Positions 33,518 to 42,633 of a stretch of 64,000 nucleotides of DNA are shown piece after piece; position 1 is the first letter of the stretch, and each line of letters starts with the position of its first letter. The DNA is from an uncultured Saprospiraceae bacterium. Its GTDB lineage: Bacteria > Bacteroidota > Bacteroidia > Chitinophagales > Saprospiraceae. The stretch lies in assembly GCA_937941765.1 (NCBI GenBank), contig CALDGQ010000044.1, forward strand, positions 17,857 to 81,856. Direction: 5' to 3'. The notes under the pieces were generated by a model. It was given only the letters and a program-made list of their open reading frames with translations, was not told the origin of the DNA and did no database searches. A program made the position numbers and the translations under genes.

Positions 33518-34990
33518 ATGACAAAATTGTTTGACTGGAATGAGAAACAAAGTCGATTGTTTATCGCTTTGGTAGTGTTGTTTATCATTGTCGTTTACTA
33601 CTTGCTTAGATGTCGATATGTGATGTATAATGGGGATGATGCATGGACTTTGACAAGAGTATATCACTTCCTGAATACTGGTCGACATGAAGATACAATC
33701 TTCCGAGCCATCGAAACAGAGGACCGCACCAAGTATTTTAATATCACCTACAATTATATTTTCGGCTATTTCCTACATCTTTTTGGTTGGACCAAATCCA
33801 ATGCACATTTGCTATGTAACTTTTTTATGGTAGGTGCTTCAGTGATTTGGTTTCATATCTTGAAGCATCTGAAATTTTCCAAAGAAATATGTTGGTTAAT
33901 GGGCTTAAGTATGTTGTTGTTTCCTGCTTATTATGGAACTGCCAATTTGGTCCGAGTCGATCCAATGACTTTTTTCTGTGCTTCTGCGACTATGTTGTTA
34001 TTTATGAAAGAGCGCTACTTCTTGTCTTCCTTGATTTTTATGTTGGGAATGGAGTCGCATGTGATGGGAGGTATTGCCGCATTTTATGTCCTTCCATATA
34101 TGATCTATAAATGGGATCATTTTTTTAAGAATCCAAAATTACTTTTAAAAATTATCGGTTTATATCTAATAGGGATTTTGATTGGAGTAGGGTACTATTT
34201 GTATTTGCACCAAGATGTTGTCTCGTTAGAACGATTGAATCATCTCTTGGTTTCTCACAAAAATAAAGGGAAAGAATTACCGAGTTATCTCATTACTTAT
34301 TTCGTTCAACCAGAGTGGTATATGCACGTTTGGGAGTTTTTTTTATTGATTGGATTTATTGCAACTTATTTGATTAAAAAAGTCTTTAAACATCACAAGT
34401 TTGTTTGGTTGCTTTTGATAAGTTTGGTTATCTCTACCTTCATACTTTCTCGTCCCAATCGTGCATATATGGTTTTCGTGTTTCCAGCATTTCAATTGTT
34501 GATTCTTTATACTGCAGAACATTTAAAAATATTGAAACCGACTTTTATTAGTTTATTGGTCATTTTTGCATTGCATTACGGTTCCTTTTATTGGATGCAT
34601 CGGACATATGATTTTGAAAAAACTACTACTCAATTAATCGAAAGTATTCCTGACAAAAATATTCCGGTCGTTGGAATGGCAGATGTTTGGTTTGCTGCCA
34701 AAGATCACAAATTTCATTTGATTTATAATTCCATAAAAGATATTCCTGAAAGAAATATTCCTAAAGCTTATGTGGTTCAAAACGATTACATGCACCCGGA
34801 TTCGTATTCCATATACGTAGAAAAATTGGCGATGGAAAATGGATTGACAAAAGATCCATTATTGGCAAAAAGACGGGATCATTATTTGAATACAATCGCT
34901 TATTTTAAAGAGCATTATGATTGTAAATTGTTGAATAGTTTTGTTGCTTTTGAGAAGGATAGTATGTTGGTTTGGATTTGTGAAGAGTAA
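33518..34990 (+). CDS. Polytopic GT-C-like membrane protein (putative glycosyltransferase)
   Basis: 490 aa with about ten or eleven membrane helices. The first extracytoplasmic loop carries NGDDAWTLTR, an acidic pair in the position of the catalytic Asp of GT39/GT83-type lipid-linked sugar transferases. A ~110-residue soluble C-terminal tail follows the last helix. The GT-C fold is inferred from topology and the DD motif, and no precise subfamily can be named. If so, it would transfer a sugar from polyprenyl phosphate to an envelope acceptor on the periplasmic side. Confidence 0.65.
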   Translation: MTKLFDWNEKQSRLFIALVVLFIIVVYYLLRCRYVMYNGDDAWTLTRVYHFLNTGRHEDTIFRAIETEDRTKYFNITYNYIFGYFLHLFGWTKSNAHLLCNFFMVGASVIWFHILKHLKFSKEICWLMGLSMLLFPAYYGTANLVRVDPMTFFCASATMLLFMKERYFLSSLIFMLGMESHVMGGIAAFYVLPYMIYKWDHFFKNPKLLLKIIGLYLIGILIGVGYYLYLHQDVVSLERLNHLLVSHKNKGKELPSYLITYFVQPEWYMHVWEFFLLIGFIATYLIKKVFKHHKFVWLLLISLVISTFILSRPNRAYMVFVFPAFQLLILYTAEHLKILKPTFISLLVIFALHYGSFYWMHRTYDFEKTTTQLIESIPDKNIPVVGMADVWFAAKDHKFHLIYNSIKDIPERNIPKAYVVQNDYMHPDSYSIYVEKLAMENGLTKDPLLAKRRDHYLNTIAYFKEHYDCKLLNSFVAFEKDSMLVWICEE

Positions 34991-35034
34991 GCCCGTTTCC
35001 TAATCCTAATTTATAAAAATTAAATCCCTTCAAT

Positions 35035-35706
35035 TTATAACAAACTATTTACTAACTGATCTGCTTGTCTAGTAGTCTCTGGCAATCGATAGGTAGGACA
35101 AAATTTTAATACGATATCAACTGCAGTTTCCAAATCTATTTTGTGGCCGATACTAACAAACATAGGTTTGATATCATCTTGTGTTCTCAATGCAACCCCT
35201 ACGATTTTATGATTCCAAATCAATTCTTGTTGATCACCTCGACTGCTTCCTAAAGTAGATTTATCATACATGCCAACCAATTTCTTCTTCGCACAACCAA
35301 TGGTTGGAATATCCAATTGAATACCTAAATGAGTAGCCATACCGATTCCTTTTGGATGTGCAATGCCATGACCATCACAAATTATTAAATCGACTTTCGT
35401 TTTTACTTTTTTGAAAGCTTCTATAATTGATGGTGTTTCTCTAAAAGAAAAAAGTCCAGGTACATAAGGAAAAGTGATGTCCATGATATGGTGAGCTTGT
35501 TCGACTACTTCTAATGTATTTGTATTTAAAACTACGACTGCTCCTACCATTTTATTGTTATCCTCATCGTATGCGACATCTACACCGGCTACGTGTTGAA
35601 TTGGATTTTGTAATTGATTTGTTGTAATTACTTGTTTTGCCAATTCTTCTTGTTCAAGATAGTAGGGTAGGTAGTTGTTGTCTTCTTTGTAGGTTGCTTC
35701 TTTCAT
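35035..35706 (-). CDS. nfi: Endonuclease V (deoxyinosine 3' endonuclease)
   Basis: 223 aa. Conserved EndoV segments: GVDVAYDE (catalytic Asp), PYVPGLFSFRETP (catalytic Glu and the P-Y-x-P wedge) and ICDGHGIAHPKGIGMATHLG (second catalytic Asp). It nicks DNA, or RNA, next to hypoxanthine produced by adenine deamination. Length is normal. It is the last gene of the minus-strand NAD salvage group, 23 bases after nadV, possibly only by chance of arrangement. Confidence 0.95.
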   Translation of the reverse strand: MKEATYKEDNNYLPYYLEQEELAKQVITTNQLQNPIQHVAGVDVAYDEDNNKMVGAVVVLNTNTLEVVEQAHHIMDITFPYVPGLFSFRETPSIIEAFKKVKTKVDLIICDGHGIAHPKGIGMATHLGIQLDIPTIGCAKKKLVGMYDKSTLGSSRGDQQELIWNHKIVGVALRTQDDIKPMFVSIGHKIDLETAVDIVLKFCPTYRLPETTRQADQLVNSLL

Positions 35707-35729
35707 TAGTTTTAAAATACCAATTTTTT

Positions 35730-37190
35730 TTACAAAGAATCCTTAATTCGTCCACGTATCTCCGACAATTTCTCCTTGACCAAAATCTCCCCATCTCGAA
35801 ATACTTCCGCCAATGCACCTTTCGCTTCTTCTTCCCAACTCACTTGATCTCGCATTTTAAAGACGCCATTTTCTTTTGTTATTTGTATCAACCCTTTGGC
35901 AGATTTTTTAGTTCCATCATCTGTAATTGGATCTTTGTAAATATCTCTTCCGACTCCGTTGACTTCTCCGTAAGTTGCTTTCATGGCAAACCCGAAAGTG
36001 TCTCTTGTGTTGTATTGATAAGTAAATGAGCCAACTCCTAACACGACGTTGGTGGATGCAAATCCTTTTGCTTTCAATCCTTCACAAATGTCTTTAGCTC
36101 TTTGTAAGGTGATACTATCGCCATAAATTGCACCGATGTGGCTGTCTAGTTCTTTATATCCTTTTTCATTGGTGGTGCCTCCGAAGATGTCCCATAATAA
36201 TTCTACCACTCCTTTTGTTTCAGCTTCTGTTGTTCCATCTGCATTCCCACATATTATTTTTACAGGATTTCCACTATCAGGACGGATGACTAATTTGCCA
36301 TCACGAGCCAATACTTCTTCTTTTAAATTTGGTAAATATACTGTTAAAACTTTCCACAAATCCCAAGTATCGGATACTACTGACACGATCCCATTTGGAT
36401 AAACCTCGGTTATCAAACGTTTGAAAGTGTCTTCTTCTGCATCATTGGTTCCCATACTCATGACAGAATGTTCAGTCGCAGCAACAGAACCACCCACCAA
36501 TTCTTTGTCAGAATCAGCATTGTAATATTGCTCTAAAAAATCGACTGCGGGTATCGTATCCGAACCAGTAAAACTCAAAAGGTGTCCAGAAGCACTCATC
36601 AATGCCGCTTCCAATCCGGCCATTCCTCTCATCGAAAAATCATGTCCTTGCCAATCTACGAACTCTGGAACCGAAGAAGTTTCGGCAGCATAACTATCTA
36701 ATATTTTTCGATATTCTCTTGCAATCGTAGCAGAGTTACATGGCAACCAAACAGTCGTTGAACATAAAGTTTCAAAATAATTTGTCAACCAAAAGAAGGC
36801 TGGTTTTGTATTGTACATCGTAAACATCGGTACACGTAAAGGTACAATCGATCCTTCTGGAAGTGCTTTGATGACCATCGGAATATATCCTAAATCATGT
36901 AAGTCGGCAATATGTTTAATTCCAACACTGTTTGCACCTAAGTAGTTATTGATGCGTCGGCTGTATTTTTTTAAGACTTCTTCTTTTGGTTTATTGAAAA
37001 AATTCTCATTAAAATCTTGAATGATGTATTTCTTGATAAAATACTGTAACCCAAAAAATACTACTTCATCAATCCCCTCTAATCGACTTTTTCTTGGTGT
37101 CCAGTTGGAGTAAACCAAAGTTGTGTTATCTGGATATTGTCTTCTGTGATCGACTTTGTAGCCGTCGGTATATAATAATGGATTTGTCAT
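35730..37190 (-). CDS. nadV: Nicotinamide phosphoribosyltransferase (NAMPT-type)
   Basis: 486 aa, full family length. Conserved blocks include TDGYKVDHRRQYP at the start, MRGMAGLEAALMSASGHLLSFTGSDTIPA, VSDTWDLW, IRPDSGNP, GDSITLQRAK and GSFTYQYNTRDTFGFAMKAT. The enzyme couples nicotinamide with PRPP to give NMN for NAD salvage. Its substrate PRPP would come from the short Prs encoded two genes upstream. The cluster is headed by a Nudix-type NrtR regulator with matching operators, so expression should follow NAD status (inference). Confidence 0.95.
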   Translation of the reverse strand: MTNPLLYTDGYKVDHRRQYPDNTTLVYSNWTPRKSRLEGIDEVVFFGLQYFIKKYIIQDFNENFFNKPKEEVLKKYSRRINNYLGANSVGIKHIADLHDLGYIPMVIKALPEGSIVPLRVPMFTMYNTKPAFFWLTNYFETLCSTTVWLPCNSATIAREYRKILDSYAAETSSVPEFVDWQGHDFSMRGMAGLEAALMSASGHLLSFTGSDTIPAVDFLEQYYNADSDKELVGGSVAATEHSVMSMGTNDAEEDTFKRLITEVYPNGIVSVVSDTWDLWKVLTVYLPNLKEEVLARDGKLVIRPDSGNPVKIICGNADGTTEAETKGVVELLWDIFGGTTNEKGYKELDSHIGAIYGDSITLQRAKDICEGLKAKGFASTNVVLGVGSFTYQYNTRDTFGFAMKATYGEVNGVGRDIYKDPITDDGTKKSAKGLIQITKENGVFKMRDQVSWEEEAKGALAEVFRDGEILVKEKLSEIRGRIKDSL

Positions 37191-37244
37191 GATGGAAAAT
37201 TTATTTGGTTTCTAATTCTTAATTTCCTTATTCTCTTAACTATC

Positions 37245-37646
37245 TTAATGGTTCAAATTATTTCTTTTATTTCTTACCAATCGAAACAACATATCATACA
37301 CTTCTCTTAACCCAGCTCGATCATCCAAAAGTACATTATAATAAATCTTGCGACTCTCAGATTTGTAAAAAGGTGGTTGCTCATTAATCGCATCAAATGG
37401 AATCTGATTGTCGTTACAATATTTTTTTACAAATTCAATATCTTCATTCGCAGTGAATACAATCAAATAACAACCGATTGATTTTAAATTTTGTAACAAT
37501 TGTATTACATCATTAAATTGCCAACCATTTTTATGGTAATCATAAACCGTATTGTCAAAATCATAGGCCACTACAAGTGATTGATGTTCTTTATATTCTT
37601 TCAACAGACGTTGATATGCATTCTCAAGGTTAAGATAGTAGTCCAT
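37245..37646 (-). CDS. HAD-like hydrolase linked to NAD salvage
   Basis: 133 aa with the HAD motif I YDFDNTVYD (Asp29, Asp31), motif II-like VFTANE, and a C-terminal NVLLDDRAGLREVYDML in the motif IV position. It lacks a large cap domain, so it may dephosphorylate a protein or nucleotide. It lies between prs and nadV on the same strand; similar small HAD proteins occur with nadV in other bacteria (general recollection). Substrate unknown. Confidence 0.8.
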   Translation of the reverse strand: MDYYLNLENAYQRLLKEYKEHQSLVVAYDFDNTVYDYHKNGWQFNDVIQLLQNLKSIGCYLIVFTANEDIEFVKKYCNDNQIPFDAINEQPPFYKSESRKIYYNVLLDDRAGLREVYDMLFRLVRNKRNNLNH

Positions 37647-37760
37647 ATTTTTATTATTTAGGCGAATTCAATGTCTTGGACATGTGCTCACGTGCTCTTT
37701 CACGAGCCAAAGGTTTTCAACCTCTTGGCGTTGGCAACACTTCCAAGCTTCAAGGAACGA

Positions 37761-38597
37761 TTACAAAATTTTCGAAATAGGAATTTGAGTTACAACATCA
37801 CCTTCTACTGTTTTGACAGCATCCGTTGTAAATATTTTTTCAAAATGGGCATTTAAAACCTCCGTTCCTTTACTAAAAATACCGTGACTTACCGCTAAGT
37901 AAAGTGCTCCTGCATTTTTGCGTTTGAGTTCTTCTGCCAAGCCATTGAAAGTGCCACCACCATCACAGATATCATCAACAATCAAACAAGGTCTATTTTT
38001 CAAATCGTCTTCACCTACTTTAAATCCTGAAAGTCTTCCAGTTTCAACATTTCTTATTTTTCCGCATTCAATCACTCCATAGTCTTTTAAGAAGGCTGCC
38101 ACCTTATAAATCTTTTTTAATGCACCGCCGTCAGGTGAAATTAACAATACATTTTCAGGCAATGTTTTTACAATTTCTTCGATGAAAAGATGATTGTCAA
38201 TGACACTACAATTATCAAGCAGGGCAGGAGTGACTTCTGAGTGCGGATCAAAAATGGTGACTTTGTCAATTCGAGTATTGTTTAAAATATTTGCATAAAC
38301 TTTTACTGTCAAAGGTTCACCTGGAACCATAACTCGATCTTGTCTTGCGCCCGGAAAGTAGGGTAGGAAGACCTCTATATTTTTCACCCCCATTCTTTTG
38401 ACTGCATCAATCGCAATTAACAACAAACCAAAATCGTTGAATGAATTGACTCGATGAGAAATCATCACTTCATTTACTTTGCTTAAATCTGAACTGATTT
38501 TGATATGTGGTTCTCCACCTGAAAAAGTGAAGCATTCAAAAAGGATGGCCTCTTTATTTGGGTAGGGATTGAAGTTAGTATCTAAGTTTAAAATCAT
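37761..38597 (-). CDS. prs: Ribose-phosphate pyrophosphokinase, short nadV-linked form
   Basis: 278 aa, shorter than the ~310-320 aa of housekeeping Prs. It keeps PYFPGARQDR (ATP loop), GEPLTVKVYANIL, FDPHSEVTPALLDN and the PRPP-binding loop CLIVDDICDGGGTF. It should transfer pyrophosphate from ATP to ribose-5-phosphate, making the PRPP needed by NadV. The substituted FDPHSE (usually DLHADQ) and CDGGG (usually IDTGG) show it is a separate branch. Two palindromes flank its promoter. A different ribosyl substrate, such as ADP-ribose, is conceivable but untested. Confidence 0.9.
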   Translation of the reverse strand: MILNLDTNFNPYPNKEAILFECFTFSGGEPHIKISSDLSKVNEVMISHRVNSFNDFGLLLIAIDAVKRMGVKNIEVFLPYFPGARQDRVMVPGEPLTVKVYANILNNTRIDKVTIFDPHSEVTPALLDNCSVIDNHLFIEEIVKTLPENVLLISPDGGALKKIYKVAAFLKDYGVIECGKIRNVETGRLSGFKVGEDDLKNRPCLIVDDICDGGGTFNGLAEELKRKNAGALYLAVSHGIFSKGTEVLNAHFEKIFTTDAVKTVEGDVVTQIPISKIL

Positions 38598-38598
38598 A

Positions 38599-38621
38599 AT
38601 TTGCGTATTATATACACAAAT
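38599..38621. promoter_or_regulatory. NrtR-type operator 1 (over the prs -7 element)
   Basis: ATTTGCGT-N7-ACACAAAT, one base off a perfect palindrome and with the same 7-base spacing as the two other sites. It begins 2 bases before the prs start codon and covers part of the -7 box. Confidence 0.6.
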
Positions 38622-38648
38622 ATAAACCCATTCCCCTAATAAAGCAAA
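38617..38648 (-). promoter_or_regulatory. Promoter of the prs-HAD-nadV operon
   Basis: Minus strand: TTTG (38645-38648), a 20-base spacer and TATATTTG (38617-38624), a very good match to the Bacteroidota TTTG/TAnnTTTG consensus. It is flanked on both sides by the 23-bp palindromes. Confidence 0.7.
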
Positions 38649-38650
38649 TA

Positions 38651-38673
38651 ATTTGCGTTAAAATTACGCAAAT
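38651..38673. promoter_or_regulatory. NrtR-type operator 2 (next to the prs -33 element)
   Basis: Perfect inverted repeat ATTTGCGT-N7-ACGCAAAT. It overlaps the stop codon of nrtR and abuts the -33 box of the prs promoter, so with operator 1 it brackets the promoter. Confidence 0.7.
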
Positions 38674-39356
38674 TTAATTTCAAAACTAATCCCTTCTTTC
38701 TCTAACTGCCTGTAAATCTTGGAGTTAAACTTAAATAACTTGGCAGGACGACCACTTCCAATACTTCGTTTTTCATCTGTTTCTTCTAAAAAACCGAAGC
38801 TTAAAATCTTTTTTCTAAAATTTCGTCGATCAATTTCTCGATCTAAAATGGTGCGATATAGATTTTCCAAATCAGAAAATGGAAACTTGTCTGATAGGAG
38901 ATTGAAGCCGATTGGTTGGTAATTTAATTTCGCTTTCAGTCGGTTGAGCGCAACTTTGATGATGTCTTTGTGATCATAAGCTAACTTTGGAATTTTTTCA
39001 ATTGGAAACCATTTGGCATCTTGTGCATCTGTAGTTGCTTTCAAGATCATGTTTTTGGGATTGACCATCCCGAAGTAGGAGACAGAGATAACACGCGTAC
39101 GAGGATCTCGATTGATGTTGTCACCAAAAGTGTAGAGTTGTTCTAGATATTTTAATTTGACACCAGTCTCTTCTTTTAATTCTCGTTCGACCGCTTCTGA
39201 TAATTGCTCGTTGTCTTTTACAAAACCTCCTGGTAATGCCCATTGATTTTTGAAGGCACCATATTTTTGTTGGATTAATAATACTTGAAGTGAAGTTTCT
39301 TGGTATCCAAATACAATGGCGTCGACTGCTACTTTGATGTTTTGTTTTATTTTCAA
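38664..39356 (-). CDS. nrtR: Nudix-domain transcriptional regulator, NrtR-like
   Basis: 230 aa. The N-terminal Nudix domain has a complete Nudix box (GFVKDNEQLSEAVERELKEE, then TGV), so catalysis may be retained. The C-terminal winged helix includes RRNFRKKILSFGFLEE and SIGSGRPAKLFKF, the usual NrtR recognition region. NrtR proteins sense ADP-ribose or NAD-related ligands and repress NAD salvage genes. The only in-frame start is TTG (39354-39356): an in-frame stop lies just upstream and no ATG is available. The -7 box TACCTTTG (39374-39381) is about 18 bases before it, giving a very short leader. Confidence 0.88.
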   Translation of the reverse strand: MKIKQNIKVAVDAIVFGYQETSLQVLLIQQKYGAFKNQWALPGGFVKDNEQLSEAVERELKEETGVKLKYLEQLYTFGDNINRDPRTRVISVSYFGMVNPKNMILKATTDAQDAKWFPIEKIPKLAYDHKDIIKVALNRLKAKLNYQPIGFNLLSDKFPFSDLENLYRTILDREIDRRNFRKKILSFGFLEETDEKRSIGSGRPAKLFKFNSKIYRQLEKEGISFEIKFA

Positions 39357-39381
39357 AATGCGTATTTTTTACGCAAAGGTA
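39356..39381 (-). promoter_or_regulatory. nrtR -7 element with overlapping operator 3
   Basis: TACCTTTG on the minus strand (39374-39381) is a -7 match. The palindrome core GCGT-N7-ACGC (39360-39374) has the same spacing as the sites at prs, implying that NrtR controls its own gene. No convincing -33 element was found. Confidence 0.55.
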
Positions 39382-39562
39382 ATCTTAATTCTTGGGAGTT
39401 GGGAATCTAAGTCAAAAGATATCTTCATTTTGGTTTTAACTTTGGGTACATTTAGAAAGTTTTTTGTTTAAATTGTTAAGAATTGAAGTTGATTTTTTTT
39501 GTAAAAAAGTAAACGTCTTCATATTCCAACTGATTTATAGGCACAATTTAATATCAACCTAA

Positions 39563-40093
39563 ATGGGATTCAGTATTCTTCTTTTTTTTGTTATTCTCCC
39601 ACTAACTACTTTATGTTTGTTACTTGCGGCAATTTTCAAAAACAGAGCGCCATTAAAAGCCATAGTGTATATATGGGGATTTCTATTTTTTATTATATTT
39701 CTTAGTATTGTTTTGAATTTTTTTACTAGTAAAAAAGTACTGCGACTGAAACATTATTACGGTGAGTATGTGATTGATCGAGATTTCTTTTCAGGCAAAC
39801 AAGCCGATTGGCAATACAATACTTTTAGATTCGAAATTACAAAAGCTGATTCTATTTTCTTTTATATCACTAATGAGAGAGAAGTGTTAGAAGTTTACAA
39901 AGGGATTATGGTTCCAACTCAATCTAGTTATCACTCTGCTAGATTAAATATCGAATTTGATGAACCTGTACATCATGTTTTTTCATCAACTCCGACGACG
40001 CATCGTCAAGTATGGGGTTTTTATTTGGTTTTCAATTCACCTCAATTTCATAATATGTACTTTAGGAAAGGGCGGTGGAAGGCGCTGAATTGA
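39563..40093 (+). CDS. Small membrane protein, unknown
   Basis: 176 aa with two membrane helices at the N-terminus (about 5-25 and 33-52) and a ~120-residue soluble domain rich in aromatic residues (YYGEYVIDRDFFSGKQADWQYNTFRFEITKADSIFFYIT). No family recognised. The domain looks beta-rich and probably faces the periplasm or cytosol depending on topology. It stands alone and is followed by a strong terminator. Confidence 0.65.
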   Translation: MGFSILLFFVILPLTTLCLLLAAIFKNRAPLKAIVYIWGFLFFIIFLSIVLNFFTSKKVLRLKHYYGEYVIDRDFFSGKQADWQYNTFRFEITKADSIFFYITNEREVLEVYKGIMVPTQSSYHSARLNIEFDEPVHHVFSSTPTTHRQVWGFYLVFNSPQFHNMYFRKGRWKALN

Positions 40094-40105
40094 TCTTTAA
40101 AACAA

Positions 40106-40145
40106 AAAAAATGCGAAAACCAAATCATCAGTTTTCGCATTTTTT
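40106..40145 (+). terminator. Bidirectional rho-independent terminator
   Basis: Perfect 15-bp arms 40106-40120 / 40131-40145 (core TGCGAAAAC/GTTTTCGCA), 10-base loop, A run and T run. It serves the 39563-40093 gene and the convergent DPP11 gene. Confidence 0.9.
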
Positions 40146-40166
40146 ATAACAAAATAAGTCCAAATC

Positions 40167-42332
40167 TTATTTCCCTTTCTTAGGATGAACCAACTTCATC
40201 TCATCCACCAAGTGTTTCGAATCTCCAAATTTGTCAATGATAAAAAGGACATAACGAATATCCACCATGATGTTTCTACAAATAGATTTATCATAATTGA
40301 TGTCACTCATGGTACCTTCCCAAACTCTGTCAAAATTTAAACCAATCAAATTTCCATTGGCATCGATGGCAGGACTTCCTGAGTTTCCACCAGTTGTATG
40401 ATTTGAACCTAAGAAACAAACAGGCATTTTTCCATCAACTCCATAATCACCATAATCTTTCTTTTCATACAAATCGACTAACTTTTTAGGTAGATCAAAT
40501 TCGTAGTCACCAGGAACATACTTTTGCATCACACCTTTTAAATAGGTAACAGGCAAATATTGTAATGCATCTTTCGGTTCATATCCACTGACTTGTCCGT
40601 AAGATACACGCATAGTTCCATTGGCATCTGGAAAAAATCGACGTTTTGGAAAAACTTCAATCAATGCTGCCATATAGTTACGTTGCAAATTATCGATCTG
40701 AGATTTAATGTCATTGTATTGTTTGGAAACATTGTCATTGTAATGTTTTCGCATCGCAGCACCGAATTTAAAAGCTGGATCTTCACTGATTCGATCAATT
40801 ACTTCTTTTGGATCTTTTTCAAGCAATGCCATCATTTGATCGCCGTCTGCAATGGTACTCATACCATACATTCCGCCAGCTAGCAAGTCATAGGTTCCAT
40901 ACTTTTTCTTGATGGCACTTGCATGTGGTCCAAGTCCAGCATTTTCATCATACATTTCAACTAGTGAAGCAAACACTTTTTTGTCGATATCTTTATTGTA
41001 GTCCTTATACTTGTTTTTTAGAAAAGGTTTCAACCTTCCAAGATAGGAATTGTAACCTTCTTCACCGCTTTCTTCAAAATTGGTTTTCAAACGATTTAAA
41101 TAATTGACGATAGCTAACAATTCGACATTTCGACCTGCTACTTCATTGTAATAATCTCGTTTCAATGCGTACGGTTCAATCTCTTTGTAGAGTTTGTTGA
41201 ATTGCGGAAGTATATTACCATATTTTTTAGCGGATTTGGTAGATTGACCAATTAAGTCACTAAATTCTGCTTCAAATTTTTTCTTGCGACCGACACCATC
41301 TGATACTTTTAAACCTTGACTTTCACCAATCCATTTTTTCCAATAGTTCGCTATGCTAGCAAACTTTGAAGCATACTGAATTTTAACTTGTGGATCAGCA
41401 CGCATTTCTGCATCTAGTATTTTCAATGCTTTGTCACGGATTGCAATTTTTGCAGGATTCAATACGTCAACAATTTGTTCAACTGCAGGAGAAGGGAGAT
41501 ACTGATCCGTACGACCTGGAAATCCAAATACCATTGTGAAATCATCTTGCTCAACACCATCTACAGAAATGGGTAAATAGTGTTTGGGTGTATAAGGAAC
41601 ATTGTCCTCAGCATATTCTGCGGGGTTGTTGTCTTTATCCGCATAGATTCTAAACAATGCAAAATCACCTGTATGTCTTGGCCACATCCAGTTGTCCGTA
41701 TCTGCACCAAATTTTCCAATAGACTCTGGCGGTGTCCCCACCAATCTCACATCATTATAGGTTACCGTAATAAACATGAAATATTGATTGCCTTTGAAAA
41801 AAGGACGGATCGTGATTTCCTCAAACTTCTCCAATTTTACAGACGCTTTGAGTGCTTCAATATTTTTATCTATTTGTGATTGTCTTTCTTTTTCTGAAAG
41901 ATCATCTGATAGGTCATTTAAAACTTTAGAACTAATGTCTTCAATTCTAACAATAAACTTGGCAAATAATCCTGGATTAGCCAATTCATCTTTTTTTGTC
42001 TTTGCCCAAAACCCATCTTTTAAATAATTATTTTTCAAAGTGGTATGAGATTGGATTTGACGATATCCGCAGTGATGATTGGTTAATAACAATCCATTCG
42101 GAGAGATCACTTCAGAAGTACAAAATCCACCAAAGTGCACAATCGCATCTTTGAGACTTCCTTTATTGACACTATAAATGTCTTCGGCCGACAATTTCAT
42201 GCCCATTGCTTGCATCTCTTCTTCATTCAATGATTCCAGCAAAAGTGGGAGCCACATGCCTTCAGTGGCAGTAAGCGTAGTTGCCTGAAAGATCAAAAAA
42301 GAGGCTAATAAAAAGGTGGTAATTTTACTCAT
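40167..42332 (-). CDS. S46 dipeptidyl peptidase, DPP11-type
   Basis: 721 aa with a signal peptide (about 1-22). Chymotrypsin-fold catalytic residues of family S46 are in LLTNHHCGY (His), WPRHTGDFALFR (Asp) and TGGNSGSPAI (Ser). After the serine comes LIGLNFDRVWEG: the Arg in FDR is the residue that distinguishes Asp/Glu-preferring DPP11 from Gly-bearing DPP7. It should remove acidic dipeptides from peptides in the periplasm. Length matches the family (~710-720 aa). It complements the DPP4-like enzyme at 44.8 kb in peptide use. Confidence 0.93.
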   Translation of the reverse strand: MSKITTFLLASFLIFQATTLTATEGMWLPLLLESLNEEEMQAMGMKLSAEDIYSVNKGSLKDAIVHFGGFCTSEVISPNGLLLTNHHCGYRQIQSHTTLKNNYLKDGFWAKTKKDELANPGLFAKFIVRIEDISSKVLNDLSDDLSEKERQSQIDKNIEALKASVKLEKFEEITIRPFFKGNQYFMFITVTYNDVRLVGTPPESIGKFGADTDNWMWPRHTGDFALFRIYADKDNNPAEYAEDNVPYTPKHYLPISVDGVEQDDFTMVFGFPGRTDQYLPSPAVEQIVDVLNPAKIAIRDKALKILDAEMRADPQVKIQYASKFASIANYWKKWIGESQGLKVSDGVGRKKKFEAEFSDLIGQSTKSAKKYGNILPQFNKLYKEIEPYALKRDYYNEVAGRNVELLAIVNYLNRLKTNFEESGEEGYNSYLGRLKPFLKNKYKDYNKDIDKKVFASLVEMYDENAGLGPHASAIKKKYGTYDLLAGGMYGMSTIADGDQMMALLEKDPKEVIDRISEDPAFKFGAAMRKHYNDNVSKQYNDIKSQIDNLQRNYMAALIEVFPKRRFFPDANGTMRVSYGQVSGYEPKDALQYLPVTYLKGVMQKYVPGDYEFDLPKKLVDLYEKKDYGDYGVDGKMPVCFLGSNHTTGGNSGSPAIDANGNLIGLNFDRVWEGTMSDINYDKSICRNIMVDIRYVLFIIDKFGDSKHLVDEMKLVHPKKGK

Positions 42333-42633
42333 AATATAAAGTATTTTTTTGTGCCTAAATATAGGAATTTGAACTATTAATATGCGGATTTATATAAGTT
42401 AAGTTGAGAGATATCAGTTCGTGGTTGCTTATTTATTTTAAGGATTTTGATGTACAATTTATGATATATGATATGAACGTTTTTGTGTGTGCAAACGTCA
42501 CAATGATCCTATCGCAAATCATGCATCCTAAAATCATCCATCATTTTATTAACAAATATTTCACAGTCTTTTGGTTTTTTCCACGTCTAAAAGATAAACG
42601 CACTACTTTTCTATTTATTAAAATTGTAGAATT
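42333..42633. other. Divergent intergenic region between DPP11 and L,D-transpeptidase genes
   Basis: About 300 bases, strongly AT-rich, with the near-palindrome AACGTTTTTG...CAAACGT around 42477-42499 and repeated ATCATCCATC/ATGATC-type words. It must hold both promoters, but no convincing -33/-7 pair was singled out. No gene seen. Confidence 0.4.
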
